The notes under the pieces are model-generated. The model ran no database searches. It was not told where the DNA came from and saw only the letters and a program-made list of their open reading frames with translations. A DNA stretch of 64,000 nucleotides from Denitrovibrio sp. (GTDB taxonomy: Bacteria > Chrysiogenota > Deferribacteres > Deferribacterales > Geovibrionaceae): NCBI GenBank assembly GCA_002869185.1, contig PKTN01000004.1, forward strand, positions 1-64,000. The letters are read 5' to 3'. Shown piece by piece: positions 8,140 through 17,678 of this stretch. Position 1 is the first letter of the stretch. Each line of letters begins with the position of its first letter. The position numbers and the translations under genes are program-made.

Positions 8140-9702
8140 TTACTTTTTCCTTGGGTCGTACTCTAAATCTGCTTTTGGGTCGACCATAATTACTTTGCCA
8201 ACATTTTGGTTATATATAAATTTAGTTCCTGTCCTCTCTTCAGGGACGTAGTACTCCGTACTGTATATTACAATATTAATCCCTTCGAAGATTTTGTCTT
8301 TAGCTAATACATATGGCATAGGGTGCATAGATTTAGTTATGAGAGTTTCGATTTCGTCGTCGATGCCATCATATTTCTCAAATAGAGCTTTTCTATGAGC
8401 AATAATTTTTTTAAGTTGCTCTTTGATCTTTATATCTGGATTAGCTTTCGCTAAAGATTTGATTTTTTTGTCTGTCTCTTTAAGTGTTTTTTCAATATTA
8501 GCCTTTTGGGCAATAAACTTTTCGACTCTGTCATTCAGAGAGTACTTCACTCCAACATGTAGAGAGAATCCACTACTGTTTGCCATTCCTATGTGTTTGG
8601 CTTCGATAGAGCTGAATGCGTGTAGTTCGCCACTGTTGATAACGCCATCGCCAGATAAAGCAAGGATCTCCCCCTCACAAAATATCTTAGCATTATAGCA
8701 ATAGTTTTTAATGATTACCGCAATGCCAGCATATATCTCTGCACCCTCTATGAAATCTGCGGTGACTCTATTGCCGGCTTTTGTTATACCTTTGCCTGTA
8801 GATATGATACCAGTTCTTACTGTTATGTCGTCCGTAGCGTATAGGTCGCAGTCTCTTGCTGTTCCCCATATTACGATGTTTTTAGCTCGTATCTCGAATC
8901 CACTCAGAACATCACCAGACACAGTGACAGTTCCATGAAAGTCTATGTTCACTTCAGAGAAATCGACATCTCCGTCAACAGCGTATATAGGATTAACATT
9001 TAGTCTGCTGTTTATAAAGGTTACGTGTCCGCCAACTAGAGCTTGAAACATATATTTCTCTTCGTTGTATGTGACTCCGTTCCCTTTGTTTATAGTTACT
9101 TTCTTACCTTTGACTGCTGGGATATCTTCACCAAGAACGGTTTTCCCGTCAACGCCTGGAGTTTCTGGGATATAAGTGATGAGGTTGTCGTCCTCTTCCA
9201 CCATGATGATATTATTAATATTTTTGAAATCTACACTACCGTCAGCAAGCTCTTTAGGCTTTTTCTCTTCGATTTCGAAATGGAGTTTATATTGAGCATC
9301 TCTACCGTCAATCTTCTCAATCCCTTCTGCTATGACATCCTCATATATAATATGACCTTCAGTGTATTTCTCGAAACACTCTTTGAATGTATCCCAGTTT
9401 ATAAGCTCAGGGTCAAGCTTCTGTTCATCAAGTATGAAGTCTTCTACTGCCTCGTTGTCAAGTTGCCCACCTAAGTTTAGTGGGGGGAAGAGGCTAAGTT
9501 TTGCTTTCATACCATCATTAGTGATATCTAGAGATAGTCCAGCACCTTTGTCAACGAAGGAGTCTATATAGATAGATGCAGTATCGTCACTTTCGTATTC
9601 TATTCTAAAGTCGTTACGCCCTATACGATATGCCTTCTCTATTAGGTCATGGAGTTCAGCATGCTCAATGTGTTTTGTGGTTTTGAGTACAATATTACTC
9701 AT
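8140..9702 (-). CDS. FapA/DUF342 family polymer-forming-like protein
   Basis: A 520-residue DUF342 (FapA) protein. The N-terminal part has the family dyad EETPGVDG-like segment (here PETPGVDGKTVLGEDIPA). A long central beta-helix of short repeats follows, with segments such as VDGDVDF, GTVTVSGDVLSGFEIRA and GDGVINSG, and then a coiled-coil region (residues about 395-445). DUF342 proteins are cytosolic and have been tied to flagellar or envelope polar functions in some species; no specific role is assigned here. It is three bases from the TPR membrane gene and five from the rseC-like gene. Confidence 0.87.
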   Translation of the reverse strand: MSNIVLKTTKHIEHAELHDLIEKAYRIGRNDFRIEYESDDTASIYIDSFVDKGAGLSLDITNDGMKAKLSLFPPLNLGGQLDNEAVEDFILDEQKLDPELINWDTFKECFEKYTEGHIIYEDVIAEGIEKIDGRDAQYKLHFEIEEKKPKELADGSVDFKNINNIIMVEEDDNLITYIPETPGVDGKTVLGEDIPAVKGKKVTINKGNGVTYNEEKYMFQALVGGHVTFINSRLNVNPIYAVDGDVDFSEVNIDFHGTVTVSGDVLSGFEIRAKNIVIWGTARDCDLYATDDITVRTGIISTGKGITKAGNRVTADFIEGAEIYAGIAVIIKNYCYNAKIFCEGEILALSGDGVINSGELHAFSSIEAKHIGMANSSGFSLHVGVKYSLNDRVEKFIAQKANIEKTLKETDKKIKSLAKANPDIKIKEQLKKIIAHRKALFEKYDGIDDEIETLITKSMHPMPYVLAKDKIFEGINIVIYSTEYYVPEERTGTKFIYNQNVGKVIMVDPKADLEYDPRKK

Positions 9703-9704
9703 AG

Positions 9705-10976
9705 CTATTTCATTTTAGATAATGCACCGAGCAGTTTTTCAGCTCTTGCATGTGATTCGTTAAGTTTTAAGCACTCTTTAAGTTGCTTCTTAGCACTGGA
9801 GACGTAGCCTGTTAAAGCTAGAGTCTCCGCTAGCATGTATCTGAATTCTGCATCCTCTGGCTTTGATGCGGCCGCAGCTGCAAAGTATCGTTTTGCTTCT
9901 TCAGTCTTTTCGTCCTTTAAAAGCGACATGCCTATTGTGTATAGCTCGTGAGGTTCTTTGTTTTGAACGAATTTTTTAATAGTGGAGAAGAGCTCGTTGT
10001 ATAGCCCTGTGTCACTCTGATTTATAGATAGAACTGTGATCTCTCCAATGAGATTATTATTCAGAAAGACGTGAGCCACTGTATTGTCTCCTGCACTCTT
10101 TTCCATAAAGATACTCAGGTCTCCAACACTCACTTCACTATATTCTTGAACATCGAGGCTTGTTATTGACTTACGTACAAACAGAGGGACAAGACCGACC
10201 TGCTCATGGAAGAAGTGTTTAGCAAAACTTTTAGCACTGTCAAAGCCTAGAATCTTCATCCTTTTATAAACAGGTTCGAGTGAAGACGTATTGTTCATTA
10301 TGATATACCCATAATCTGGGTTATGGAATGTTACGGATATTCTATCTGAATCATTGTCGATTGAAGACAGATGAAAATTGTCTGGAATTATAATGTTAAA
10401 TGCCAATGGGAGAGGTTCAAACTCGTCTGTGTAAGGCTTCTCTTCATAGCTGTATTTATTATAGTTAGGGAAATTATTCCAATTGTTCTTTGCCCATAGT
10501 GAAACATATGCCGCAGTTATAAGAGTAAGGAACCAGAAGAAGAATATAAATATTCCAGCAAGACCACGCTTATATTCGAATCTAACTCGGAATTGTTTTT
10601 GGTTTAGATAGAGGATTATAAAGGCTAGAAATATGATGCTAGCAATTATTTTCCATTTAAATGGGGCGACACCAAACAGGAAGACTCTGAGTATGACCCC
10701 TGTGTAGCATATAGCCATCGCCATAACAGCGTAGTATCTACTATAAACGTAACCTCGGAACAGCATATAGCCGGTCTGTAGCATAAGAAATGCAAAGACA
10801 GCTACTACTACATAGTTAGTTATAGCCAAAACCCGACTAGTGCTATCAACGAGCATGTCTGGGTTAAGGGCATAGATTAGTCCCTTGTCGACCGCGACGA
10901 GCAGTCCAGCAAGCATTACAAGTGGCCCCAAAATTGTGAAGCCTGGTACTTTTTTAGTAGATGAATAGTAAGACAT
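9705..10976 (-). CDS. membrane protein with C-terminal TPR repeats
   Basis: A 423-residue protein of unknown function. The N-terminal 165 residues hold about five hydrophobic helices. A non-membrane domain of about 180 residues follows, then at least two tetratricopeptide-like helices (residues about 350-420: AKRYFAAAAASKPEDAEFRY, AKKQLKECLKLNESHARAEK). The soluble region is probably extracytoplasmic or peripheral, and the TPRs suggest protein contacts. It is head of, or early in, the minus-strand block with the DUF342 gene. No strong Shine-Dalgarno is seen before the chosen ATG. Confidence 0.65.
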   Translation of the reverse strand: MSYYSSTKKVPGFTILGPLVMLAGLLVAVDKGLIYALNPDMLVDSTSRVLAITNYVVVAVFAFLMLQTGYMLFRGYVYSRYYAVMAMAICYTGVILRVFLFGVAPFKWKIIASIIFLAFIILYLNQKQFRVRFEYKRGLAGIFIFFFWFLTLITAAYVSLWAKNNWNNFPNYNKYSYEEKPYTDEFEPLPLAFNIIIPDNFHLSSIDNDSDRISVTFHNPDYGYIIMNNTSSLEPVYKRMKILGFDSAKSFAKHFFHEQVGLVPLFVRKSITSLDVQEYSEVSVGDLSIFMEKSAGDNTVAHVFLNNNLIGEITVLSINQSDTGLYNELFSTIKKFVQNKEPHELYTIGMSLLKDEKTEEAKRYFAAAAASKPEDAEFRYMLAETLALTGYVSSAKKQLKECLKLNESHARAEKLLGALSKMK

Positions 10977-11019
10977 AAGTCATTTTATCAAATGGAATTT
11001 TTTTTGAAAAGCCTTATTG

Positions 11020-11487
11020 TTAAACAAAACTATCTAATTGTCTCTGCCAGCGTTTTTGAGCAGGTCTGACAGCTAATATGTGGACGAAAGATATTATAAA
11101 AAAAAGATAGAAAAACTTTAGGTTGGCACTTGTTATATAGATAATAAGCCCGAATAGTGTGATGGTTTCTGACATTGCCATTTTCGCAATTGCTGAAAAC
11201 ATCATTTTTCTGCCTAATTGATGAGTGTTTAAACAACCCTTAATAAAGAAGCTGTCTGAAATATACGCAAGCGGGAATGATAGAATGGTGAGTACCATAA
11301 AGACTAGCCCCATCTTTTGCATAGTTTCGAAATTAAGAAATCTAAAGACAGCAAAATGAAATGTTTCAACCGCCGCGACAAAAAGTGGATATATGAATAG
11401 AGCGTATACCATTGTACGGTATAGCTTTTGGGTCATATCAAAATAGTTTTGGAATGCAGATTTATTGTCCATGAGTGGAATATACAT
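11020..11487 (-). CDS. small polytopic membrane protein
   Basis: 155 residues with four probable membrane helices (about 25-45, 58-80, 98-118, 120-140). I recognise no family. It ends 44 bases before the TPR membrane gene on the same strand and may be its operon partner. Two in-frame starts (residues 1 and 6) are possible; neither has a convincing ribosome site. The second ORF on this strand in the same place is a shadow frame. Confidence 0.55.
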   Translation of the reverse strand: MYIPLMDNKSAFQNYFDMTQKLYRTMVYALFIYPLFVAAVETFHFAVFRFLNFETMQKMGLVFMVLTILSFPLAYISDSFFIKGCLNTHQLGRKMMFSAIAKMAMSETITLFGLIIYITSANLKFFYLFFIISFVHILAVRPAQKRWQRQLDSFV

Positions 11488-11792
11488 TTTTTATACAATA
11501 ATTGAAAGAAGATATCTTTTCAAAAAACGCATAAAAATTGTCTTAAACATTGAATTTTCTTTTGAAAAAAGAGTTTTGCTATGTTATCTTATTTGACTCA
11601 ATAAAATTTGACCGCAATATACACTACTTGCTGGTTGCTTTTTTTTATGTTTTTTAGTATTGTTATTGTCCTTTTAGAGACTTTTAGACCGCTAACGCTG
11701 GAGTAGGTGGGATTTGCGCAGATGGGTTTGACCAGCTCGTTTGGCAGATTATACATAAGCCTAGTGGTAAATATAAAGTGAGGAGTATTTTT
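11488..11792. other. intergenic region and ilvB leader
   Basis: About 300 AT-rich bases without a gene lie between divergent genes. It contains TTGAAA near 11560 and AT-rich -10-like sequence near 11580. A more GC-rich stretch of about 100 bases (11690-11770) precedes the ilvB ribosome site AGGAG. The GC-rich part could be a structured leader, but I see no T-box sequence, no clear terminator and no leader peptide with a run of branched-chain codons. Confidence 0.4.
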
Positions 11793-13484
11793 ATGAAAAT
11801 GACAGGAGCAGAAATCCTCGTAGAATCATTACGCAGAGAAGGGGTCGATCTTCTTTTTGGTTACCCTGGTGGGGTTCTACTAGGGGTCTACGACACTCTT
11901 TTTGACTCAGAAATCAAACACATTCTTCCTAGACACGAACAGGGTGGAATCCACGCTGCAGATGGATACGCAAGAGCAACTGGTAAAGTTGGTGTATGTT
12001 TTGGTACATCAGGACCGGGAGCAACAAACCTTGTAACAGGTATCTGTAACGCTCAAATGGACTCTGTACCACTAGTTGTGCTAACTGGTCAGGTATCTTC
12101 AGACCTTATTGGTGGCGATGCATTTCAAGAAGCTGATATCATTGGTATAACAAGACCTGTGGTTAAGCATAGTTACCTTATATCTAGCCCTGAAGAGATC
12201 ACAACTGTTATCAAAGAAGCTTTCCATATCGCATCGACAGGCCGTCCTGGTCCCGTTGTTGTCGATCTTCCTAAAGACATGATGGCTCAGAAAGCTGAAT
12301 TCAAGTGGCCTACTAAGATTGATCTTCCTGGTTATAACCCTACTGTTAAGGGACACCTCGGACAGATTAAAAAAATGCTTAGGCTTCTCGAAGGGGCTAA
12401 AAAGCCTGTTATATATATGGGTGGAGGGGTTATCCTCTCAGGCTCAAACGAAGAGATGACTAAACTCTCTGAGATCACTGGTGTACCTGTAATATCATCC
12501 TTCCTAGGACAGGGTGGAATACCAGGAACACATGAAAACTACATCGGCTGGCTCGGGATGCACGGAAACTATGCATCAAACATGGCGATGGCAGAACCAG
12601 ACTTTATTCTGGCTGTAGGTACTAGATTTTCTGACCGTTCGACTGGACGCTTAGACGGTTTCGCACCTAATGCTACTATCGCACATATCGACGTTGACCC
12701 TTCAAGTATCAGTAAAAACGTTAAAATCGACGTACCTATCGTTGGTGACTGTATGGCTGTTCTGAAGCAGGCTCTTGCCGAAGTAGATAAATACAACTGG
12801 GATAAAAACGCATCCGCCAGAAAGGACTGGATGGCGAAAATCAAAGCTTGGGATAAGAAACAGCCTTTCGGTTATGACCGCGAAGCTGACATTATCAAGC
12901 CTCAGTATGTAGTTGAATCAATTTATAAAGTAACTAAGGGCGAAGCTATTATCTGTACTGAAGTTGGACAGAACCAAATGTGGGCTGGACAATTTTACAA
13001 ATTTAAAGAGCCTCGTCAGTTTATATCATCAGGTGGACTTGGAACTATGGGATACGGCTTTCCTGCTGCACTAGGCGCCAAACTTGGTTGTCCAGAAAAG
13101 GAAGTTTTCGATATCGCAGGTGACGGTTCTTTTATGATGAATCTTCAAGAGATTTGTACTGCTATGCAGTATAATGTTGCCGTTAAGGTAGCTATCCTGA
13201 ATAATAAATATCTTGGTATGATCCGTCAGTGGCAAAACATGTTCTTTAACAACAGATACAGCGAGTGCTGTCTCGACTGTCAGCCTGACTTTGTTAAGCT
13301 GGCTGAATCTTTCGGAGCTGTGGGTATGCGCATAGAGAAGAAAGAGGATGTTGAAGGTGCAATTAGGGAATCTTTAAAGATTAAAGATAGACCTGTTATA
13401 ATGGACTTCTGTGTGGACAGGGAAGAGAACGTTTTTCCTATGATCCCTGCAGGTGCTGCCGTTAACGAAATGCTGCTGAAATAA
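11793..13484 (+). CDS. ilvB: acetolactate synthase, large (catalytic) subunit
   Basis: Thiamine-diphosphate enzyme that condenses pyruvate to acetolactate (or acetohydroxybutyrate), the first common step of valine, leucine and isoleucine synthesis. It has 563 residues. The N-terminal PYR domain carries PRHEQGGIHAADGYARATGK, with the catalytic Glu region. The C-terminal ThDP motif is GDGSFMMN ending in AILNN. I start at 11793 (MKMTGAEIL) because AGGAG lies just upstream, rather than at the in-frame codon 15 bases earlier. Ten bases separate it from ilvN, the regulatory subunit. Confidence 0.97.
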   Translation: MKMTGAEILVESLRREGVDLLFGYPGGVLLGVYDTLFDSEIKHILPRHEQGGIHAADGYARATGKVGVCFGTSGPGATNLVTGICNAQMDSVPLVVLTGQVSSDLIGGDAFQEADIIGITRPVVKHSYLISSPEEITTVIKEAFHIASTGRPGPVVVDLPKDMMAQKAEFKWPTKIDLPGYNPTVKGHLGQIKKMLRLLEGAKKPVIYMGGGVILSGSNEEMTKLSEITGVPVISSFLGQGGIPGTHENYIGWLGMHGNYASNMAMAEPDFILAVGTRFSDRSTGRLDGFAPNATIAHIDVDPSSISKNVKIDVPIVGDCMAVLKQALAEVDKYNWDKNASARKDWMAKIKAWDKKQPFGYDREADIIKPQYVVESIYKVTKGEAIICTEVGQNQMWAGQFYKFKEPRQFISSGGLGTMGYGFPAALGAKLGCPEKEVFDIAGDGSFMMNLQEICTAMQYNVAVKVAILNNKYLGMIRQWQNMFFNNRYSECCLDCQPDFVKLAESFGAVGMRIEKKEDVEGAIRESLKIKDRPVIMDFCVDREENVFPMIPAGAAVNEMLLK

Positions 13485-13494
13485 GGAGAATACT

Positions 13495-13992
13495 ATGAGA
13501 CATACTATATCAGTACTCGTTGAAAACAAGTTCGGAGTTCTCTCTCGTATTTCTGGCCTTTTTAGTGGTAGGGGATACAACATTGAGTCTCTCTCTGTTA
13601 ATAATACAATGGAACCTGAGTTTTCTATAATGACTATTGTTACTACTGGTGATGATGCTGTTATAGAGCAGATTATTAAACAGCTTCGAAAGCTAGTTAA
13701 TGTACTTAAGGTACGTGACGTTAGCCAAATGGAGCATATAGAGCGTGAAATGCATCTGGTAAAAGTGAAAGCTAACCAAGAGACTCGCTCAGAAATATTT
13801 AATATTATAAGCACATTTAGAGGCAAAACTATCGATATCACTAATAACTCTCTCGTAGTAGAGATTACGGGTGTTTCAGATAAGGTTAGTGCTTTCTTGA
13901 AAGTGCTTGAGCCATACGGCATAATCGAAGTTGTGCGTACGGGTTCTATAGCCATCGCACGTGGAAGCAAATCCACAACCGACTTCAAATAA
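13495..13992 (+). CDS. ilvN: acetolactate synthase, small (regulatory) subunit
   Basis: Regulatory partner of the large subunit, expected to stimulate it and confer valine feedback inhibition. The 165 residues have an N-terminal ACT domain (ISVLVENKFGVLSRISGLF and RGYNIESL) and a C-terminal ACT-like half (residues about 80-160), the normal length for the short IlvN/IlvH form. AAGGAGAA precedes the ATG. It follows ilvB by ten bases and precedes ilvC by 161 bases of structured intergenic DNA. Confidence 0.96.
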   Translation: MRHTISVLVENKFGVLSRISGLFSGRGYNIESLSVNNTMEPEFSIMTIVTTGDDAVIEQIIKQLRKLVNVLKVRDVSQMEHIEREMHLVKVKANQETRSEIFNIISTFRGKTIDITNNSLVVEITGVSDKVSAFLKVLEPYGIIEVVRTGSIAIARGSKSTTDFK

Positions 13993-14050
13993 GCTAGCGC
14001 TTACTGGCTTATCACAATACTGTGAAAGCAGACTTTATGCCTTGTTTTAC

Positions 14051-14096
14051 GACTTCCGCTGGAAGTCTGATATGTTTTTGGCATCTGACAGGTGCC
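14051..14096 (+). other. tandem short-loop hairpins between ilvN and ilvC
   Basis: Two hairpins lie close together. GACTTCC-GCT-GGAAGTC (14051-14067) is perfect, and GGCATCT-GAC-AGGTGCC (14080-14096) has one G-U pair. Neither is followed by a T-run. They may stabilise or process the ilvBNC transcript or act as a leader for ilvC; the function is not known. Confidence 0.45.
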
Positions 14097-14153
14097 TGAC
14101 TTTGTGTAAATAATCTATTAAGATTTTATGCATATATATGAGATACTAAAATT

Positions 14154-15170
14154 ATGAAAGTCTATTACGAAAAAGACACTAACCTTGAGTTGATTAAAAC
14201 TAAAAAAGTAGCCGTTGTAGGTTACGGTAGCCAAGGTTACGGACACACAAATAACATGAAGGACTCAGGCGTTGACGTTTGTGTTGCTCTTCGTGAAGGT
14301 AGCACAAGCTGGGCAAAGGCTGAAGGTGCTGGCCTTAAAGTTATGGAAGTAAAGGCAGCTTGTAAGTGGGCTGACTTTATCATGGTTCTCGCTCCAGATG
14401 AGTCACAGGGTGATATATACAAAGAAGCTATCGAGCCAGGTCTTGAGGCAGGAAACTACCTCGCTTTCGCTCACGGTTTTAATATCCTTTTCAACCAGAT
14501 CGTTCCACCTGCGGACGTAAACGTTGTAATGATCGCTCCTAAAGGTCCTGGACACCTTGTTCGTGCTGAATACGAGAAGGGCGCTGGCGTTCCTTGTCTT
14601 ATCGCTATCGACCAAGACCCATCAGGCGACTCAAGAGACATCGCACTCTCTTATGCTAACGCTATCGGTGGTGCAAGAGCAGCTATACTTGAGACAACAT
14701 TCAAAGAAGAGACTGAGACTGACCTTTTTGGTGAGCAAGTTGTTCTTTGTGGTGGTGTTACTCAGCTTATCCAGTACGGTTTCGAAACTCTTGTTGAGGC
14801 TGGCTATGCTCCTGAGATGGCTTACTACGAGTGTCTCCACGAGGTTAAGCTTATTGTTGACCTTATATACGAAGGTGGAATCACTAACATGCGTTACTCT
14901 ATCAGTAACACAGCTCAGTACGGTGACCTTACAAGAGGTCCAAGAGTTATCTCTCCTGACGTTAAAGAGCGCATGAAAGAGTGTCTCTACGAAATTCAGT
15001 CTGGTCAGTTCGCTAACGAGTGGATGCTTGAGAACAAGGCTAACTGCCCTAACTTTCACGCACTCACAAGAATGGGCGCTGAGCATCCAATCGAAGAGGT
15101 TGGTGGAAAACTTCGTGGTCTTATGAGCTGGCTTGGCGACAATAAAATTGTCGACAAAAACAAGAACTAG
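14154..15170 (+). CDS. ilvC: ketol-acid reductoisomerase, class I
   Basis: Isomerises and reduces acetolactate to 2,3-dihydroxyisovalerate in valine and leucine synthesis, and the parallel isoleucine step. The 338 residues are typical of short class I enzymes. The Rossmann motif [17 protein letters not shown] is near residue 22. The cofactor loop [10 protein letters not shown] has serines typical of NADPH users. The C-terminal knotted helical domain has the metal-binding residues in [12 protein letters not shown] and [15 protein letters not shown]. Codon usage looks strongly optimised, as for highly expressed genes. Confidence 0.97.
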   Translation: MKVYYEKDTNLELIKTKKVAVVGYGSQGYGHTNNMKDSGVDVCVALREGSTSWAKAEGAGLKVMEVKAACKWADFIMVLAPDESQGDIYKEAIEPGLEAGNYLAFAHGFNILFNQIVPPADVNVVMIAPKGPGHLVRAEYEKGAGVPCLIAIDQDPSGDSRDIALSYANAIGGARAAILETTFKEETETDLFGEQVVLCGGVTQLIQYGFETLVEAGYAPEMAYYECLHEVKLIVDLIYEGGITNMRYSISNTAQYGDLTRGPRVISPDVKERMKECLYEIQSGQFANEWMLENKANCPNFHALTRMGAEHPIEEVGGKLRGLMSWLGDNKIVDKNKN

Positions 15171-15240
15171 ATTATATTTATAAATAACTAGGCAATGTGA
15201 GAGGAACAACCTAACCCTTTGCAGAGTTGATAATATTAAG

Positions 15241-15275
15241 AAAGGCACATTCCGAAAGGTTTGTGCCTTTTTTTT
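15241..15275 (+). terminator. rho-independent terminator after ilvC
   Basis: A 9-bp perfect stem (AAAGGCACA at 15241-15249, TGTGCCTTT at 15262-15270) runs into eight T (15268-15275). It ends the ilvBNC transcript. Confidence 0.88.
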
Positions 15276-15316
15276 GTGCTAATAGCAATAATGTTAGTTT
15301 TATATTTGTTGGCATG

Positions 15317-15343
15317 AAAAAAGGCGATCCGAAGACCGCCTTT
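15317..15343 (-). terminator. rho-independent terminator for rplY (minus strand)
   Basis: Read on the minus strand: GGCGGTC-TTCG-GATCGCC (one G-U pair) followed by six T. It lies about 100 bases downstream of rplY and is oriented to stop that transcript. Its stem resembles the flagellin terminator at 227-244. Confidence 0.8.
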
Positions 15344-15440
15344 GTAATTTAAACTTTCGCAAGACTCCAGTGTGGAGCCGGTAGAGTTGGCAATTTAGAC
15401 TGCATTCACAGCATTGTGATAAGCCTTAACCGCTGGTTGA

Positions 15441-16064
15441 CTACTCTGCTGCTTTTTCTGTGATGATTTCTGGTTCAGCTATTTCAGAAGCTTCCTCAGT
15501 CTCTTCTTCCTCTTTTCTCTTATCGATCATAGAAACGATAGAACCTTCAAGTGGCTCAACAAGAGTATGCTCTGCAGCAAATTTAACATCAGTGATGTTA
15601 ATTGAATCACCAATCTGAAGCTCAGAAACATCAATCTGGATTGTTCCAGGGATGTTCTTAGGAAGTGTACGGATTTTACATGAAGTAATAGAAGTGTTAA
15701 GGATACCACCAGCTTTAACACCAGGAGCAGTTCCAACAAGCTCGAAAGGAACGTCGATATCAAGCTCTTCACCAACAGTAAGTCCTTGGAAGTCAGCGTG
15801 TATGATTGTGTTTGCAACATAGTCGTGCTGAAGTTCTTTAAGGAAACAGTCGAAAGGCTCGCCGATCCCTTTAACTTTAAGCTCGATTCTAAAGTTACCT
15901 GATGGTCTTTTTACAAGATCCATGTGGTTTACAAATATTGAGATACTATCTTCACCCCTGCGAGTAATGATAGCAGGTACGAGACCTGCAGCTTTCTGAA
16001 TTTTCAATTCGCCTTTTGTCATCTCTTTTCTTTTAGTAGCTTCCCATTTAATGTTCTGTATCAT
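15441..16064 (-). CDS. rplY: 50S ribosomal protein L25 (CTC/TL5 form)
   Basis: Binds 5S rRNA in the large ribosomal subunit. It is the long, two-domain CTC/TL5 form, 207 residues: an N-terminal L25 domain (residues about 1-95) and a C-terminal beta domain (about 100-185, with EELDIDVPFELVGTAPGVKAGGI and SEL-IGDSI). The tail is very acidic (KEEEETEEASEIAEPE). GAGGAG lies nine bases before the ATG. It stands alone on minus between ilvC and psd, with its own terminator. Confidence 0.95.
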   Translation of the reverse strand: MIQNIKWEATKRKEMTKGELKIQKAAGLVPAIITRRGEDSISIFVNHMDLVKRPSGNFRIELKVKGIGEPFDCFLKELQHDYVANTIIHADFQGLTVGEELDIDVPFELVGTAPGVKAGGILNTSITSCKIRTLPKNIPGTIQIDVSELQIGDSINITDVKFAAEHTLVEPLEGSIVSMIDKRKEEEETEEASEIAEPEIITEKAAE

Positions 16065-16205
16065 TATATAATCTCCTCATTATTTTTTAAGACGGACATA
16101 GTAACACTTAATTTTGAATATATCAAACTAAAGAGATGAATAAAACCGCTTGAAAAGCAAAAATATTGCAGGTATCTTGTATGAAATTGAATTGAGGTGA
16201 TTATT

Positions 16206-16823
16206 TTGATAGCAAAAGAAGGTTTTCCTTTTGTTTTTGGTGCTTTGGCGGTTTTTTTAATACTCATTATTTTTCCAGTAAAGCTGCTTATTCTGCTGTC
16301 TCTTGTCTTTGGTGTTTTTTGTCTGTGGTTTTTTAGAGACCCAGAGAGGAGTATCCCTCCGTTCAAAGACATAATGGTGTCACCTGCTGACGGTAGGGTC
16401 GTTGAAGTTTTTGAGACTGAGTATGAAGGTCGCGAGATTACTAAGATTAGCATATTTATGAATGTGTTTAATGTTCATGTTAACAGGATGCCTATCGGCG
16501 GAACTCTTAAGGCAGTTACACATAAGGCTGGTAAGTTCTTAGCTGCTGATAAACCTGAAGCATCATATGAAAATGAGCAAAATATTATAGATATATCAAC
16601 AGAGTACGGTGATGTTACAGTGAAACAGGTTGCTGGTCTCCTTGCCAGAAGAACGGTATGTAACGCTAAGGTTGATGAGACACTCCCTATCGGTGAGCGT
16701 TTCGGACTTATTAAATTTTCATCAAGAGTTGAAGTATTTGTTCCAAAAGGATTTGACATTTCTATTAAAAATGGTGATATTGTGAAAGCTGGCGAGACCG
16801 TCATAGCTAAACATATAGGTTAA
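16206..16823 (+). CDS. psd: phosphatidylserine decarboxylase proenzyme (short form)
   Basis: Decarboxylates phosphatidylserine to phosphatidylethanolamine at the inner membrane. An N-terminal hydrophobic hairpin (residues about 5-45) is followed by the PSD domain with FFRDPER, VSPADGRV and FNVHVNR. The short-form C-terminal self-processing site is normally Gly-Ser in a FGSR context. Here it reads KFSSRVEVF, so the residue before the pyruvoyl-forming serine is serine. I prefer the TTG at 16206, five bases after GAGGTGA; the GTG at 16197 overlaps that site. It lies eight bases before pssA. Confidence 0.9.
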   Translation: MIAKEGFPFVFGALAVFLILIIFPVKLLILLSLVFGVFCLWFFRDPERSIPPFKDIMVSPADGRVVEVFETEYEGREITKISIFMNVFNVHVNRMPIGGTLKAVTHKAGKFLAADKPEASYENEQNIIDISTEYGDVTVKQVAGLLARRTVCNAKVDETLPIGERFGLIKFSSRVEVFVPKGFDISIKNGDIVKAGETVIAKHIG

Positions 16824-16831
16824 CAAGAGTA

Positions 16832-17584
16832 TTGAACACAACAGCAACTAATAACAAAAATTACGTTTTGCCGAATTTAGTAACCATCTTAGGGTTATTC
16901 TGCGGATTTTATTCGATCATCGCAACCATTAATGGTGAATATGTTATAGCAGCTAGTGCAACTCTGTTAGCATTTGTCTTTGATGGCCTAGATGGCAAAC
17001 TTGCTCGTATGTTGAATGCTACAAGTGATTTTGGGATTCAGTTAGATTCATTAGCTGACCTTGTGTCATTTGGAGTCGCACCTGCAATACTTGTTTATAA
17101 GTGGGCTCTTGCACCTTATGGGCGTCTTGGCTGGATGGCAGCGTTCTTATTTGTTGCTTGTGGCGCTTTACGTCTTGCTCGCTTTAATGTGCAAACAAAA
17201 GTTATCGACCCTCGTTTTTTTATAGGTTTACCTATACCTGCTGCTGCGGGTGTTGTTGTGACCAGTGTTCTTTTTGCAAAAGAGTTTATAGGTGATCCTA
17301 ATGATATGACTGTTCCTATCTGGGTTACTTTTACTATATATATTCTTGCCTTTTTAATGGTGAGCAATATTAGATATTACAGTTGTAAGACATGTTTTCA
17401 GCAGAAGTCTTATAACGTATTAGTTGTTTTCGTTCTAATCATCTTCGTTCTAGGTCTATACCCAGAGCTATTCCTATTTCTACTATCTACAGGTTACGCA
17501 CTAAGCGGTCTACTATACCTAGCTTATGTTCGTATGAAACACCCTAAGAAGGAAAAGGCTATATCAAGCGAAGAAAGTTTATAA
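16832..17584 (+). CDS. pssA: CDP-diacylglycerol-serine O-phosphatidyltransferase
   Basis: Makes phosphatidylserine from CDP-diacylglycerol and serine, supplying the product used by the upstream psd. The 250-residue membrane protein has about seven helices. It has the CDP-alcohol phosphotransferase motif with aspartates spaced DGLDGKLAR then GIQLDSLAD (residues about 50-75). The start is a TTG with a weak site. A strong terminator follows, so psd-pssA form one unit, and leuA beyond it is separately started. Confidence 0.94.
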   Translation: MNTTATNNKNYVLPNLVTILGLFCGFYSIIATINGEYVIAASATLLAFVFDGLDGKLARMLNATSDFGIQLDSLADLVSFGVAPAILVYKWALAPYGRLGWMAAFLFVACGALRLARFNVQTKVIDPRFFIGLPIPAAAGVVVTSVLFAKEFIGDPNDMTVPIWVTFTIYILAFLMVSNIRYYSCKTCFQQKSYNVLVVFVLIIFVLGLYPELFLFLLSTGYALSGLLYLAYVRMKHPKKEKAISSEESL

Positions 17585-17613
17585 ACTAGCGAAAGCAGTT
17601 TTAAATTAAAGCT

Positions 17614-17647
17614 AAGGCCTCTCCCTTTTTGGGTGGGGCCTTTTTTT
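17614..17647 (+). terminator. rho-independent terminator after pssA
   Basis: The stem GGCCTCTCCC (17616-17625) pairs with GGGTGGGGCC (17631-17640) with a five-T loop and two imperfect positions, followed by seven T. Confidence 0.87.
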
Positions 17648-17678
17648 GTGAAAAAATATGAGTTATTGGAGGGTATAT

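Noticed and set aside
11690..11770. T-box or known riboswitch in the ilvB leader
   Set aside because: GGTGGGATTTGCGC only loosely resembles a T-box sequence and no terminator/antiterminator pair is visible.
14557..14976. Plus-strand ORF inside ilvC, Leu- and Ser-rich
   Set aside because: Overlaps the well-supported ilvC frame and has low-complexity composition typical of an off-frame reading of biased codons.
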